Notes: generated by a model not told the origin, from the letters alone. A stretch of 64,000 nucleotides of DNA from Neoroseomonas eburnea (GCF_018129005.1 NZ_JAAEDL010000006.1:164791-228790); one strand, 5' to 3'. Positions 49,073-61,374 are shown, numbered from the stretch's first letter. Numbers and translations: made by a program.

Positions 49073-50419
49073 ATGTTCGGCAAGGTCCTGATCGCGAACC
49101 GGGGCGAGATCGCGCTCCGCGTCCATCGCGCCTGCCAGGAGATGGGCATCCGCACCGTCGCCGTCCATTCCACGGCGGACGCGACGGCGATGCATGTCCG
49201 CCTCGCGGACGAGAGCGTGTGCATCGGGCCGCCCAATGCGCGCGACTCCTACCTCAATGTCGCGGCGATCCTGTCGGCGGCGACCATCACCGGCGCCGAC
49301 GCGGTGCATCCGGGCTACGGCTTCCTGTCCGAGAACGCCCGCTTCGCCGAGATGGTGGAGGCGCACGGGCTGAAGTTCATCGGTCCCTCGCCGGACCACA
49401 TCCGCATGATGGGCGACAAGATCGCGGCCAAGGACGCGATGCGGCGGCTCGACGTGCCGCTGGTGCCGGGCTCGCCCGGTGCGCTGGACTCCTACGAGGA
49501 TGCGCGCGCGATCGCCGAGCAGATCAGGTACCCGGTGCTGATCAAGGCGGCGGCCGGCGGCGGCGGGCGCGGCATGAAGGTGGCGCGCAGCGCCGAGGAG
49601 CTGGAGGAAGCCTGGCGCGTCGCCCGCGCCGAGGCGAAGGCCGCCTTCGGCGACGAGAGCGTCTACATGGAGAAGTACCTCGACCGCCCGCGGCACATCG
49701 AGCTGCAGGTGCTGGCCGACACCCATGGCAACGTCGTGCATTTCGGCGAGCGCGACTGTTCGCTGCAGCGCCGCCACCAGAAGCTGGTGGAGGAAGCGGG
49801 CAGCCCGGTGCTGACCGCGGCGGATCGCGAGGCGCTAGGCGCGCGCGTCACCGCCGGCCTCGCGAAGCTCGGCTACCGCAATGCGGGCACGCTGGAATTC
49901 CTCTGGCAGGACGGCCACTTCGCCTTCATCGAGATGAACACCCGCCTGCAGGTGGAACATCCGGTGACCGAGATGGTCTGCGGCGTCGATCTCGTGAAGG
50001 AACAGATCCGCATCGCCGCGGGCGAGCCACTGGGCTACACGCAGAAGGACATCCATTTCGGCGGCCATGCGATCGAATGCCGCATCACCGCGGAGGATCC
50101 GGAAACCTTCGCGCCGAGTCCCGGTCGGGTGAACACCTATCATGCGCCGGGCGGCCTGGGCGTGCGCGTCGATAGCGCGCTCTATTCCGGCTACACGGTG
50201 CCTCCGAACTACGACAGCCTGGTGGCGAAGCTGGTGGTGCATGCGCCGACGCGGGCCGAGGCGATCGGCCGCATGCGCCGCGCGTTGAGCGAGATGGTGG
50301 TGGCCGGCATCCGCACCACGCTGCCGCTGCACCAGGCGGTCATGGACGACCCCGAATTCCAGTCCGGCGACTACACGATCCACTGGCTGGAACGCTTCGT
50401 CGCGTCGCGCCAGGCCTGA
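49073..50419 (+). CDS. accC: Biotin carboxylase of acetyl-CoA carboxylase
   Basis: 448 residues. FGKVLIANRGEIALRVHRACQEMGI is the family opening; KAAAGGGGRGMKVA is the ATP-grasp loop; IEMNTRLQVEHPVTEMV includes the catalytic ENR-like segment. It carboxylates the biotin of AccB in the first step of fatty-acid synthesis. It lies 85 bp after accB and is followed by a hairpin. Confidence 0.97.
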   Translation: MFGKVLIANRGEIALRVHRACQEMGIRTVAVHSTADATAMHVRLADESVCIGPPNARDSYLNVAAILSAATITGADAVHPGYGFLSENARFAEMVEAHGLKFIGPSPDHIRMMGDKIAAKDAMRRLDVPLVPGSPGALDSYEDARAIAEQIRYPVLIKAAAGGGGRGMKVARSAEELEEAWRVARAEAKAAFGDESVYMEKYLDRPRHIELQVLADTHGNVVHFGERDCSLQRRHQKLVEEAGSPVLTAADREALGARVTAGLAKLGYRNAGTLEFLWQDGHFAFIEMNTRLQVEHPVTEMVCGVDLVKEQIRIAAGEPLGYTQKDIHFGGHAIECRITAEDPETFAPSPGRVNTYHAPGGLGVRVDSALYSGYTVPPNYDSLVAKLVVHAPTRAEAIGRMRRALSEMVVAGIRTTLPLHQAVMDDPEFQSGDYTIHWLERFVASRQA

Positions 50420-50422
50420 TAT

Positions 50423-50449
50423 CCCGACGATCCGGTTCGACCGGTCGGG
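50423..50449 (+). terminator. Hairpin after accC
   Basis: CCCGA-(4-nt bulge)-CCGGT pairs with ACCGG-TCGGG around TCG, four bases after the accC stop. The remaining 250 bases before the dipeptide operon have no gene. Confidence 0.45.
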
Positions 50450-50701
50450 CGCGGATGTGCCGCGTCAGGCTGACGTGGGGCGAGGCGGCGCGGAAGAGCG
50501 ATTCGGGCAGGGCCGGCGGCCCGCCGGTCGCCGTCGCGAGCTGCCGTGCGACCGCGCCGCCGGCTCTGCAGAGCGGCAGGCGGCGCCCGGTCGGGCAGGA
50601 CTTCCGGTCCTTTCCGGCACGTTGCGGGACCCGTCCGCAGCCTAGCGGCGCCTAGGGCAGGCTGCTACAAAGGGCGTTCAACGCGTTCCGGGGGGCGGAA
50701 G

Positions 50702-52300
50702 ATGGAGCGAAACGTGCAGCGGCGGAGGCGTGCCTTCGCGACCTTGGCTGCGGTGGGCATGGCTGTCGCGGCCGGGCAGGTTCATGCGCAGACGGCGACG
50801 ATCGCCGTGGGCGCGCCGGTCACCTCGATCGACCCGCACTACCATCAGCTGTCGCCGAACAATGCGGTGTCGGACAGCATCTTCGACAAGCTGGTGAACA
50901 CCGACGCGCAGGCGCGCAACATCCCCGGCCTGGCGACGGAATGGCGCGTGGTGGAACCCACCGTGTGGGAGTTCCGCCTGCGGCCGAATGTCCGCTTCCA
51001 CAACGGCAACGCCTTCACCGCCGAGGACGTGGCCTTCACGCTGCAGCGGCTGCCGAACGTGCCGAACAGCCCGTCCTCCTACGCGGTCTATGCGCGGCCG
51101 ATCACGCGCATCGAGGTGGTGGACCCGCTGACCATCCGCTTCCACACGGCGCAGCCCTATCCGCTGCTGCCGCTCGACATGACGAATGTCCGCATCATCG
51201 ACCGCGAGTCGTCGGAGAACGTGACGACCGAGGACTTCAACTCGCTGCGCGCGGCCGCCGGCACCGGGCCGTACCGTGCCGTCACCCACCGCAACGGCGA
51301 CCGCATCGAGTTCGAGCGCTGGGACGGCTACTGGGGCGATCGCGCGCCGTTCGAGCGCGTCAGCTACCGCATGATCACCAACGACGCGGCGCGCACCGCG
51401 GCGCTGCTCGCCGGCGACGTGGACCTGATCGACCAGGTGCCGACCTCCGACATCGCGAAGCTGCGGCGGGACAACCGCGTGCAGCTTTCGGAGACGGTCG
51501 GGCTGCGGCTGATCTTCCTCGGCATCGACCATCTGCGGGCGGCGAACGAGAATTCCCCCTTCATCACCGGCAATGATGGCCAGCCGCTGGGGCGCAACCC
51601 TCTGCGGGACGTGCGCGTGCGCCGGGCGCTGTCGATGGCGATCGACCGCCGCGCGATCGTGGAGCGCGTCATGGAAGGCGCGGCGGTGCCGGCGAACCAG
51701 TTCCTGCCGGAAGGCGTCTTCGGCCATGTCGACGACCTGCCGGCGCCCGCCTACGATCCGGACGGCGCGCGGCGGCTGCTGGCGGAAGCAGGCTATCCCC
51801 AGGGCTTCCGCATCCAGCTCAACGGCCCGAACGACCGCTACATGAACGACGGCCGCATCGTGCAGGCGATCGGCCAGATGTGGACGCGCATCGGCGTGCG
51901 CACGGCGGTCGAGGCGCAGCCCTGGACCACCTTCATCGGACGGGCCGGGCGGCAGGAATATTCGAGCTTCCTGATCGGCTGGGGCTCCAACCCCGACGGC
52001 TCGCATCCGCTGCGCAACATCCTCGCCACCTATTCGCGCGAGCGCGGCTGGGGTGCGTCGAACCGCGGCCGCTACTCCAACCCGCAGGTGGACGACCTGC
52101 TGGAGCAGTCGCTGTCGGAGATGGACGAGGCGAAGCGCGAGCGGCTGGTGGTTGATGCCATGCGCATCGCCATGCAGGACGTCGGCGTGGTGCCGCTGCA
52201 CATCCAGACCAATATCTGGGCGGCCCGGCGCGGCTTCGAGCATACCGCGCGCCGCGACGAACTGACCCGGGCGCAGGATCTGCGCCCCGCCGCACGCTGA
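50702..52300 (+). CDS. Periplasmic substrate-binding protein of a dipeptide-type ABC importer
   Basis: 532 residues. The leader QRRRRAFATLAAVGMAVAAGQVHAQ has a twin-arginine-like start and an AQ cleavage site. The mature part is a family 5 extracellular solute-binding protein: SIDPHYHQLSPN, VWEFRLRPNVRFHNGNAFTAEDV, and YMNDGRIVQAIGQMW. It heads a complete five-gene importer and is followed 16 bp later by a permease. The ligand is a peptide or similar organic compound. Confidence 0.93.
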   Translation: MERNVQRRRRAFATLAAVGMAVAAGQVHAQTATIAVGAPVTSIDPHYHQLSPNNAVSDSIFDKLVNTDAQARNIPGLATEWRVVEPTVWEFRLRPNVRFHNGNAFTAEDVAFTLQRLPNVPNSPSSYAVYARPITRIEVVDPLTIRFHTAQPYPLLPLDMTNVRIIDRESSENVTTEDFNSLRAAAGTGPYRAVTHRNGDRIEFERWDGYWGDRAPFERVSYRMITNDAARTAALLAGDVDLIDQVPTSDIAKLRRDNRVQLSETVGLRLIFLGIDHLRAANENSPFITGNDGQPLGRNPLRDVRVRRALSMAIDRRAIVERVMEGAAVPANQFLPEGVFGHVDDLPAPAYDPDGARRLLAEAGYPQGFRIQLNGPNDRYMNDGRIVQAIGQMWTRIGVRTAVEAQPWTTFIGRAGRQEYSSFLIGWGSNPDGSHPLRNILATYSRERGWGASNRGRYSNPQVDDLLEQSLSEMDEAKRERLVVDAMRIAMQDVGVVPLHIQTNIWAARRGFEHTARRDELTRAQDLRPAAR

Positions 52301-52316
52301 CGGCGGAGGAAGGACG

Positions 52317-53324
52317 ATGACCGTCTATCTCGTGCGGCGCCTGATCCAGGCGCTGTTCGTCGTGCTTGCAATGTCGGTCATCGTCTTCGTCGGCGTCTTC
52401 GCGATCGGCGACCCGGTCGAGATCCTGATCAGCCCCGACGCCGACCAGCTCGAGCGCGAGCGCGCGGTCGCGGCGCTCGGCCTCGACCTGCCGCTGTGGC
52501 ACCAGTACCTGGTCTTCCTGGGCAATGCGCTACAGGGCGACCTCGGCCGGTCCTTCGTGTTCAACGAGCCGGCGCTCAAGCTGATCCTGCAGCGCATGCC
52601 GGCGACGCTGGAACTCGCCTTCGGGGCGATGTTCATCTCCATCCTGGTCGGCCTGCCGCTCGGGCTCTATGCGGGGCTGCGGCCGAACTCGCCGGCCAGC
52701 AAGACCATCATGGCGGGGTCGATCCTCGGCTTCTCGCTGCCGACCTTCTGGGTCGGGCTGATGCTGATCATGGTCTTCGCGGTGCAGCTCGGCTGGCTGC
52801 CGTCGACGGGGCGGGGGGAGACCTGCTCGGTGCTCGGCTTCCTCGGCGTGCAGCCCTGCGGCGCCGGCCTGCAATGGTCCTTCCTGACGGTCGACGGGCT
52901 TGCGCACATGGCGATGCCGGCGCTCAACCTGGCGCTGTTCAAGATCAGCCTGGTCATCCGCCTGACCCGTGCCGGCGTGCGCGAGACCATGCTGATGGAC
53001 TACGTGAAGTTCGCCCGCGCCAAGGGGCTTTCGCCCGCGCGCGTGACCTTCGTGCACGTCTTCAAGAACATCCTCATCCCCGTCGTCACGGTGGTCGGCC
53101 TGGAACTGGGCTCGACCATCGCCTTCAGCGTGGTGACCGAGAGCGTCTTCGCCTGGCCCGGCATGGGCAAGCTGATCATCGACAGCATCAACGTGCTCGA
53201 CCGGCCGGTGATCGTCGCCTACCTGATGATCATCGTGCTGATGTTCATCACCATCAACCTCATCGTGGATCTGACCTATTCCATGCTCGATCCGCGGGTG
53301 CGGCTGGAGACCAAGGGCGCATGA
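52317..53324 (+). CDS. Dipeptide-type ABC transporter permease (DppB-like)
   Basis: 335 residues with about six hydrophobic helices. The start YLVRRLIQALFVVLAMSVIVF and the EAA-type loop DYVKFARAKGLSPARVTFVHVFKNI are typical of DppB/OppB. It forms the inner-membrane pore with the next gene. The stop overlaps the next ATG (ATGA). Confidence 0.95.
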   Translation: MTVYLVRRLIQALFVVLAMSVIVFVGVFAIGDPVEILISPDADQLERERAVAALGLDLPLWHQYLVFLGNALQGDLGRSFVFNEPALKLILQRMPATLELAFGAMFISILVGLPLGLYAGLRPNSPASKTIMAGSILGFSLPTFWVGLMLIMVFAVQLGWLPSTGRGETCSVLGFLGVQPCGAGLQWSFLTVDGLAHMAMPALNLALFKISLVIRLTRAGVRETMLMDYVKFARAKGLSPARVTFVHVFKNILIPVVTVVGLELGSTIAFSVVTESVFAWPGMGKLIIDSINVLDRPVIVAYLMIIVLMFITINLIVDLTYSMLDPRVRLETKGA

Positions 53325-54247
53325 GCCAGGCCGTGATGAACGGGGCGGCCCCCGCCGCCCCGCGCAAGGACAAGGTGGAGACGCCGTTCCGGCGCTTCGT
53401 CTCCGAATTCGCGGAATCGAAGGTCGCGCTCGGCGGGCTGGTGGTGTTCACGGCCATCGCGCTGGTGGCGATCTTCGCCTCGGTGATCGCCCCGCAGAAC
53501 CCCTACGACCTGGCGCAGCTCGACATCATGGACGGGCGCATGGAGCCCGGCACGGTGGGCGGCGCCGGCTTCACCTACTGGCTCGGCACCGACGACCAGG
53601 GGCGCGACATGCTCTCGGGCATCATGTACGGGCTGCGCATCTCGCTGATGGTCGGCGCCGGCTCGGCTTTCATCGCCTGCGTGGTGGGCGCCTCGCTCGG
53701 ACTGCTCGCGGCCTATGCCGGCAAGAGGACCGACACGGTCATCATGCGGCTGGTCGACCTGCAGCTCTCCTTCCCGTCCATCCTGGTCGCGCTGATGATC
53801 CTCGCCTTCCTGGGCAAGGGCATCATGAACGTGGTCATCGCGCTGGTGATCGTGGAATGGGCCTACTACGCGCGCACCGTCCGCGGCACCGCGCTGGTCG
53901 AGCGCCGGCGCGAATACATCGAGGCGGCGCAGTGCCTCGCGCTGCCGACGCACCGCATCCTGTTCCGCCACCTGCTGCCAAACTGCCTGCCGCCGCTGAT
54001 CGTGGTCGCCACCATGCAGGTGGCCCGCGCCATCGCGCTCGAAGCCACGCTGTCCTTCCTCGGCCTCGGCGTGCCGATCACCGAGCCCTCGCTCGGCCTG
54101 CTGATCGCCAACGGCTACGAGTACATGCTGTCCGGCAAGTACTGGATCTCCTTCTATCCCGGCATCGCGCTGCTGATCACGATCGTCTCCATCAACCTGG
54201 TGGGCGACCAGCTTCGCGACGTGCTCAACCCGCGGCTCAAGAAGTGA
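53321..54247 (+). CDS. Dipeptide-type ABC transporter permease (DppC-like)
   Basis: 308 residues. An N-terminal cytoplasmic stretch precedes SKVALGGLVVFTAIALVAIFASVIAP. The loop EYIEAAQCLALPTHRILFRHLLPN is the EAA-like motif. It partners the upstream permease, with which it overlaps by 4 bp. Confidence 0.95.
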   Translation: MSQAVMNGAAPAAPRKDKVETPFRRFVSEFAESKVALGGLVVFTAIALVAIFASVIAPQNPYDLAQLDIMDGRMEPGTVGGAGFTYWLGTDDQGRDMLSGIMYGLRISLMVGAGSAFIACVVGASLGLLAAYAGKRTDTVIMRLVDLQLSFPSILVALMILAFLGKGIMNVVIALVIVEWAYYARTVRGTALVERRREYIEAAQCLALPTHRILFRHLLPNCLPPLIVVATMQVARAIALEATLSFLGLGVPITEPSLGLLIANGYEYMLSGKYWISFYPGIALLITIVSINLVGDQLRDVLNPRLKK

Positions 54248-54371
54248 GTTCTCAATCGCCGGTCGCCGGCTCCGCCGGCTTGGTTTTCGCGCCAACGCCC
54301 CGTCGCGCGGGTGCGGCGGTCATCCTGTGCGCGCCGGCCGCGATGCGGCCGGATTTCCGGAATTCCTGCCC

Positions 54372-56395
<2,024 letters not shown>

Positions 56396-56420
56396 TGTGC
56401 GATCACGGTCCGGCCCTCGG

Positions 56421-56438
56421 GGCCTGCCGTCGCAGGCC
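56421..56438 (+). terminator. Hairpin after the dipeptide operon
   Basis: GGCCTGC/GCAGGCC with loop CGTC, 26 bases after the last ATPase stop. No T-run. Confidence 0.4.
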
Positions 56439-56539
56439 ACGACCGGGGCGGCCTGCGCGCGCCCCATCGTGGCGGTGACGCCGGACCTGGGCGCTTCTCG
56501 CCTTGACGACGAAAATCCTGGGGACATCGTTCGACCCAC

Positions 56540-57280
56540 ATGAGCATCTTCCAGCACATCCGGGCGGCTGATCAGGGCTTCGCTCCGCGCTGCATCTTCG
56601 ACATCGGCGCCAATGTGGGCCAGACGACGCGGCAGATCCGCGCAGTCTGGCCCGAGGTGCAGGTCCACGCCTTCGAGCCCGTGAGCAGCACCTTCGCGCG
56701 GCTGCAGGAGAATCTTCGCGACGATCGCGCCGTGACGCTGCACCGCCTCGCCTTCGGCAGCCGCCCGGGGCGGGCCCGCATGCTCGCCATGCCGGGCGGC
56801 GTGATGAACCGCATCGTCGATCGTCCGGTCGGCAACGCCATGGTCGAGGAGGTCGAGGTCGTCGTGGGCGATGCCTTCTGCGCGGCGCAGGGCATCGATC
56901 GGATCGACATCCTCAAGGTCGACACCGAGGGCCACGACCTCGAGGTGCTCGCCGGCTTCCGCAACATGCTGGCGGAGCGGCGCATCGCCTATGTCGAGGT
57001 GGAATGCGGCATCGCCCCGGACAACCGGATGCATGTCCCGTTCGGGCGGCTGGCCGACTTCCTCTTCGCCTTCGGCTACGGGCTGTTCAACCTCTATGCC
57101 GGCGGGCGGGCGAACCTGACCGCGCGCCGCCGCGATCGCGGCATCTGGTACGGCAACGCTGTCTTCGTCGCCGAGGACTGGCCGGAGGATGCCGTCGGGA
57201 TCGATGGCGCCGCCGCTCAGCCCCTTCCCGCCGTCGCGACCAGCGCGACCGCCGTCGGCAGCCACGGCACCGGCCCGTAG
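56540..57280 (+). CDS. FkbM-family methyltransferase
   Basis: 246 residues. CIFDIGANVGQTTRQIR is the SAM-binding motif I, VHAFEPVSSTFARLQEN and DILKVDTEGHDLEVLAGF are the FkbM blocks. It probably methylates a sugar or surface glycan. The last ~30 residues are low-complexity and overlap the neighbouring broken gene. It stands alone, with the acceptor unknown. Confidence 0.88.
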   Translation: MSIFQHIRAADQGFAPRCIFDIGANVGQTTRQIRAVWPEVQVHAFEPVSSTFARLQENLRDDRAVTLHRLAFGSRPGRARMLAMPGGVMNRIVDRPVGNAMVEEVEVVVGDAFCAAQGIDRIDILKVDTEGHDLEVLAGFRNMLAERRIAYVEVECGIAPDNRMHVPFGRLADFLFAFGYGLFNLYAGGRANLTARRRDRGIWYGNAVFVAEDWPEDAVGIDGAAAQPLPAVATSATAVGSHGTGP

Positions 57281-57658
57281 CCCGCACCGCCTTCCCACAC
57301 CAGGGCCAGCAGCAGCAGCGGTGTGCGGATGCGCGACAGCACCGCGGCAATGCCGGGCGTGAGCAGGCCTGCAGGAGAGGCCCCGTTGAGCGGCAGGCGG
57401 GGCCAGCCGGGTTCGGTCTCGATCGGCGCCACGTCAGCGGGAAGGGCATGTGGAGCATGCTCCAGCCGATGCGCTGCGTCGCGGCGGTGCCCCGGAACAG
57501 GGTGCCGCCGGGAATCCCGGCGCGGCCGCTCATGCCGGCCAGCCTGTCGGCTGATCCGGCGTGCGGATCCTGGTCTGGCGCGCAGCGGCCACACCAACCC
57601 TGCGCGCGATGCCGTTCGCCCTCCCGATGACGACGTCATCGACAAGGCTCGGCGGCAT
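57217..57658 (-). pseudogene. Probable broken gene downstream of nadK
   Basis: Reading on the minus strand, coding-like sequence with high G/C third positions jumps through three frames. The first part is 42 codons from ATG at 57658, which overlaps the nadK stop as TGATG. The second begins at 57533, overlapping that stop as ATGA. The third ends LALVWEGGAGYGPVPWLPTA at 57217. The frames change near 57530 and 57435. No family is recognised. It may be a frameshifted small gene or chance. Confidence 0.3.
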
Positions 57659-58428
57659 CACACCGTGAACTGTTCCGCGATGATGCGTTCCGACAACCCG
57701 TGGTCGGGGTCGAAGAGCAGCGTCAGGCAGACGTCGCGCGCTTCCCGCACCTCGACCCGGCGCACGTCGCGCACCTCCGTGTAGTCGGCGACGGCGGCGA
57801 CGGGGCGCTTGTCGCGTTCCAGGATGTCGAACACCACCTCGACATCCGCCGGCAGCAGCGCGCCGCGCCAGCGCCGCGGGCGGAAGGCGGAGATCGGCGT
57901 CAGCGGCAGCAGGTTGGCGCCGAGCGGCACGATCGGCCCGTGCGCCGAGAGGTTGTAGGCGGTGCTGCCGGCCGGCGTGCTGATCAGGATGCCGTCGCAG
58001 ATCAGCTCCGCCAGGCGTTCCTTGCCATCCACCAGGATGCGGATCTTCGCCGCCTGGCGGCTTTCGCGCAGCAGGGAAACCTCGTTGATGGCCAGCGCCT
58101 CGACCGGTTCCTGCCCGTTCGCGAGCGCCCGCATGCGCAGGGGATGCAGCGTCGCGGCCTGTGCGGCGGCGATGCGCGCGGGCAGGTCCTCCTCCCGGTA
58201 GTCGTTCATCAGGAAGCCGACCGAGCCGCGGTTCATGCCATAGACCGGGACGCCGCGGCCGAGGAAGCGGTGCAGCGTCTCGAGCATGAAGCCGTCGCCG
58301 CCGAGCGCGACGACGACATCGGCCTTCTCCGGCGGAGCGGCGCCGTACCGTGCCGCGAGCGCCTCCTGCGCCACGCGCGCCGCCTCGTTCTGCGCCGCGA
58401 GGATCGCGAGGCGCGGGGCAGCGCTCAC
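57658..58428 (-). CDS. nadK: NAD kinase
   Basis: 256 residues from a [18 protein letters not shown] contains the GGDG motif (43-46), and [33 protein letters not shown] are the family blocks. It phosphorylates NAD to NADP with ATP in the cytoplasm. Its start overlaps the stop of the nitrilase gene (GTGA), so the two are coupled. Confidence 0.95.
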   Translation of the reverse strand: MSAAPRLAILAAQNEAARVAQEALAARYGAAPPEKADVVVALGGDGFMLETLHRFLGRGVPVYGMNRGSVGFLMNDYREEDLPARIAAAQAATLHPLRMRALANGQEPVEALAINEVSLLRESRQAAKIRILVDGKERLAELICDGILISTPAGSTAYNLSAHGPIVPLGANLLPLTPISAFRPRRWRGALLPADVEVVFDILERDKRPVAAVADYTEVRDVRRVEVREARDVCLTLLFDPDHGLSERIIAEQFTV

Positions 58429-59279
58429 GTGGCGGCCTTCGCGACCCAGGCGCGCGCGGCGTCGCGGTGTTCGAGCAGCGGCATCCCCGCGCGCACCCGG
58501 GCCGTCACCTTCGGGTCGATGCGGGCCGTCGCCCAGCCGGTGCCGTCGCTGCACTTGGCGACGACATGGCCCCAGGGGTCGGCGACCAGGGAATGGCCGT
58601 AGACGCTGCGCGTCGCGCCGCGCTCCTCATAGGTGCCGTAGGAGGCGGCGGCGAGGATCCAGCACTGGCTGTCGATGGCGCGTGCGCGCAGCAGGACCTC
58701 CCAATGGTCCTTGCCGGTCTGCAGGGTGAAGTTGGAGGGCACCAGGATCGCCTCCGCGCCCATCCGCCGCAGCGCGACGTAGAGTTCCGGGAAGCGCATG
58801 TCGTAGCAGATGGTGCAGCCGAAGCGGATGCCGCCGGCCTCGAACAGCGCGAGGTCGGTGCCGCCGCCGTAGAGCGCGCTCTCGCGATAGCCGGTGCCGT
58901 CCGGGGCGGTGATGTCGAACAGGTGGATCTTGCGGTATCGCGCGATTTCCGCACCGTCGGGCCCGAAGACGAGCGTCGTGTTGAACAGCTTCTCGCCGCC
59001 GTCCTCGATGATCGATCCGCCATGGACGGTGATGCCATGGGTGCGCGCGAGGCCGCGCAGCATCTCGTAGGCCGGACCGCCGGTGCCGCCTGGCGCTGGC
59101 AGGATTTCCGCCGCGGCGCGGCGCGAATCGCGGCCGCCGCCGAGATTGGTCCAGGTCTCGGGCAGGCTCACCAGGCCGGGGCGGTCCGCGGCGATGGCGG
59201 CCTCGATCAGGCGCTGCGCGTGGTCGAGATTGGCTGCCTTGTCGCTGCCCTGGTTCATCTGGATCACGCTGACGCGCAA
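58425..59279 (-). CDS. Carbon-nitrogen hydrolase (nitrilase superfamily)
   Basis: About 284 residues. The catalytic triad is visible as E in LVSLPETW, K in RYRKIHLFD and C in [15 protein letters not shown]. The family includes omega-amidases and deaminated-glutathione amidases. A TTG at 59279 is the likely start because AGGAGG lies nine bases upstream and the sequence then opens [13 protein letters not shown] 59294 lies before that site and is less likely. It is in an operon with nadK. The amide substrate is unknown. Confidence 0.88.
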   Translation of the reverse strand: MRVSVIQMNQGSDKAANLDHAQRLIEAAIAADRPGLVSLPETWTNLGGGRDSRRAAAEILPAPGGTGGPAYEMLRGLARTHGITVHGGSIIEDGGEKLFNTTLVFGPDGAEIARYRKIHLFDITAPDGTGYRESALYGGGTDLALFEAGGIRFGCTICYDMRFPELYVALRRMGAEAILVPSNFTLQTGKDHWEVLLRARAIDSQCWILAAASYGTYEERGATRSVYGHSLVADPWGHVVAKCSDGTGWATARIDPKVTARVRAGMPLLEHRDAARAWVAKAAT

Positions 59280-59354
59280 GGCTGCCTCCTGCATCCCGAC
59301 GCGCCCATCAATCCGCGCAACCGGGGTGGCGGGCAAGGGGGCACGCGCCCGATC

Positions 59355-59858
59355 TCAGGGGTTGGGCACCTCGTCGTTGTAGAAATCGCCCTGGCCCTGT
59401 CCGCCGAGGACGAAGAAGTTCACCTGGGTCGCGCGCAGCGGGTGCAGCGCGTTGCCGAAGCTGAAACGGAACCAGAGATGCGCCGCGCCCTGGGTGGCGA
59501 CGAGGGAATTGATCAGCCGCTCCACGTTCTGGGCGTAGGTGCCGCGGTTGATGTTCGGGCTCTGCGGGAAGATGTTCCACCAGACATGGCCGAGGCCGCC
59601 CTGGTTGCCGCCGACGACGTGGCCGGCATCGTCGTCGTTCCGGCCGATGCTTCGCGCGTAGTCGCGCGTGGCCTGGGTCGTAGCCGTGCCTCGTCCGAGA
59701 TGTTGCGGGCTCACCACTGCATAGAGCCAGCCGATCGCGGTTGGCCCGGCATTCGGGTCGCCGAGGGTGATCAGCTCCACCACCGGCTGCGTGGCGTCGT
59801 TCGGCTGCAGCCCATGGACCCGAGGGCACCAGGCGAGCCAGTCGAGCCCGAGCGGCAC
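59355..59858 (-). CDS. Nuclease-like protein (DNA/RNA non-specific endonuclease fold)
   Basis: 167 residues from a GTG. RNDDDAGHVVGGNQGG (73-88) and NIFPQSPNINRGTY (95-108) resemble the beta-beta-alpha-metal active site of the Endonuclea_NS_2 family, with H80 as the possible base and N104 as metal ligand. No signal peptide is seen, no clear ribosome-binding site precedes the GTG, and the frame is open to 59960. It could be a toxin domain or a housekeeping nuclease. No immunity gene is recognised nearby. Confidence 0.6.
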   Translation of the reverse strand: MPLGLDWLAWCPRVHGLQPNDATQPVVELITLGDPNAGPTAIGWLYAVVSPQHLGRGTATTQATRDYARSIGRNDDDAGHVVGGNQGGLGHVWWNIFPQSPNINRGTYAQNVERLINSLVATQGAAHLWFRFSFGNALHPLRATQVNFFVLGGQGQGDFYNDEVPNP

Positions 59859-59960
59859 GTTGTTCGATGGGAACGGGATCGGGATCAGCGGCGTGCCTCC
59901 CTGCCTATGGCCGCGCTCGGCGCAGGTGCCTCCAAAAAATGCCTTATCCGAAACGAGGCG

Positions 59961-60359
59961 TCAGCCTCCCTTGGTCCCCGGCCAGTCGAGGCGCGGCTCG
60001 GACCGCGCCGCGCGCGCCGGCCGCGCCGCGGGCGGCGGCACGGGGGGCGTCAGCCGGGGTTCGACCTCCGGCGCGCGATAGCCGCCGCGCGGCGGCGGGG
60101 CGACCCAGTCGTCATCGACCGCTGCGCGCGGCGGCAAGGCGGAGCCGGGCTGGCGGATCAGGGCGCGGATCTCGGTCCGCAGGTCGGCGAGTTCGGCTTC
60201 CACCGCCTCCAGCCGCGACTTCACGCCGAAGACCGAGAAGGGCATCGCCAGGAAGGCGAGGACGGAAACGGCGATCGCGACCAGCAGCACCAGCGCCACC
60301 CAGCCGGGCAGGCCGGGGATGGTGAGCTTGTCGACCAGGCCCTGCAGAACCTCAGCCAC
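59961..60359 (-). CDS. Hypothetical single-pass membrane protein
   Basis: 132 residues. One transmembrane helix ([27 protein letters not shown]) is followed by a coiled-coil ([20 protein letters not shown]) and a proline-rich tail. It overlaps moaA by 8 bp. The layout recalls small inner-membrane scaffold proteins, but no family is recognised. Confidence 0.65.
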   Translation of the reverse strand: MAEVLQGLVDKLTIPGLPGWVALVLLVAIAVSVLAFLAMPFSVFGVKSRLEAVEAELADLRTEIRALIRQPGSALPPRAAVDDDWVAPPPRGGYRAPEVEPRLTPPVPPPAARPARAARSEPRLDWPGTKGG

Positions 60360-61374
60360 CGGTCATGCTCATGTGCCGGGCGACGGCCGGGCGGTTGTGG
60401 CGGCGGTCGATCACGAAGTCATGCCCCTTCGGCTTGCGCGCGATGGCGTCGCGGATGGCCTGCGCCAGCGCCGCGTCGTCGACCGACGGGTCGCGCAGCT
60501 TGTCACGGAACTCGGCCGCATCGTCCTGGCCGAGGCACATGAACAGCGTGCCCGTGCAGGTCAGCCGCACGCGGTTGCAGCTCTCGCAGAAATTGTGGGT
60601 CATCGGCGTGATGAAGCCGATGCGCCGGCCGGTCTCCTTCACCGTCACGTAGCGGGCGGGGCCGCCGGTGCGGTAGTCGGTTTCCTCCAGCGTCCAGGTC
60701 TGCCGCAGCCGGGACCGCACGAGGGAGAGCGGCAGGTACTGTTCGGTGCGGTCGCCGGAGATATCGCCCATCGGCATGGTCTCGATCAGGCAGAGGTCGA
60801 AGCCGTGTTCGCCGCACCAGGCGACCATGCGGTCGAACTCCTGCTCGTTCACCCCCTTCAGCGCGACGGCGTTGATCTTGATGGCGAGGCCGGCCGCCTT
60901 GGCGGCGAAGATGCCGTCGAGCGTCTGCTCGATCCTGCCCCAGCGCGTCACCGCCGCGAAGACCGCCGGGTCCAGCGTGTCGAGCGAGACGTTGATGCGC
61001 CGCACCCCCGCCGCGTACAGGTCGCCGGCCATCTTCGTGAGCTGCGTGCCGTTGGTGGTGACGGTCAGCTCCCGCAGCCCGCCCGCGCCGATTCGCGCGC
61101 CGAGCGCCTGCACCAGCGTCATCACCCCCTTGCGCACCAACGGCTCCCCGCCGGTCAGCCGGATCTTGTCGGTGCCGAGCGCGATGAAGGCGCCGCAGAG
61201 GCGGTCGATCTCCTCGAGCGTCAGGATGTCCTTCTTCGGCAGGAAGGTCATGTCCTCCGCCATGCAGTAGACGCAGCGGAGGTCGCAACGATCCGTGACG
61301 GAGACCCGGAGATAGGTCACGGCCCGTCCGAAGGGGTCGGTCAGCCCGGCCGGCGGGGGATCAAGTGCCTGCAT
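60352..61374 (-). CDS. moaA: GTP 3',8-cyclase (molybdenum cofactor biosynthesis)
   Basis: 340 residues. The radical-SAM motif C30, C34, C37 (RCDLRCVYC) is near the N-terminus, and the second cluster is in [19 protein letters not shown]. It converts GTP to the cyclic pyranopterin precursor together with MoaC. No other moa gene is nearby. The start ATG fits the family. Confidence 0.96.
   Translation of the reverse strand: MQALDPPPAGLTDPFGRAVTYLRVSVTDRCDLRCVYCMAEDMTFLPKKDILTLEEIDRLCGAFIALGTDKIRLTGGEPLVRKGVMTLVQALGARIGAGGLRELTVTTNGTQLTKMAGDLYAAGVRRINVSLDTLDPAVFAAVTRWGRIEQTLDGIFAAKAAGLAIKINAVALKGVNEQEFDRMVAWCGEHGFDLCLIETMPMGDISGDRTEQYLPLSLVRSRLRQTWTLEETDYRTGGPARYVTVKETGRRIGFITPMTHNFCESCNRVRLTCTGTLFMCLGQDDAAEFRDKLRDPSVDDAALAQAIRDAIARKPKGHDFVIDRRHNRPAVARHMSMTGG

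Noticed and set aside
50423..50449. GGTTCGACC, resembling a tRNA T-arm
   Set aside because: It is part of a simple hairpin after accC; no other tRNA parts are present.
54245..54371. Hairpins in the gap between the dipeptide permease and ATPase genes as a further copy of the 163-bp repeat
   Set aside because: GGCCGC-GAT-GCGGCC resembles its second hairpin, but the ends and core sequence do not align.
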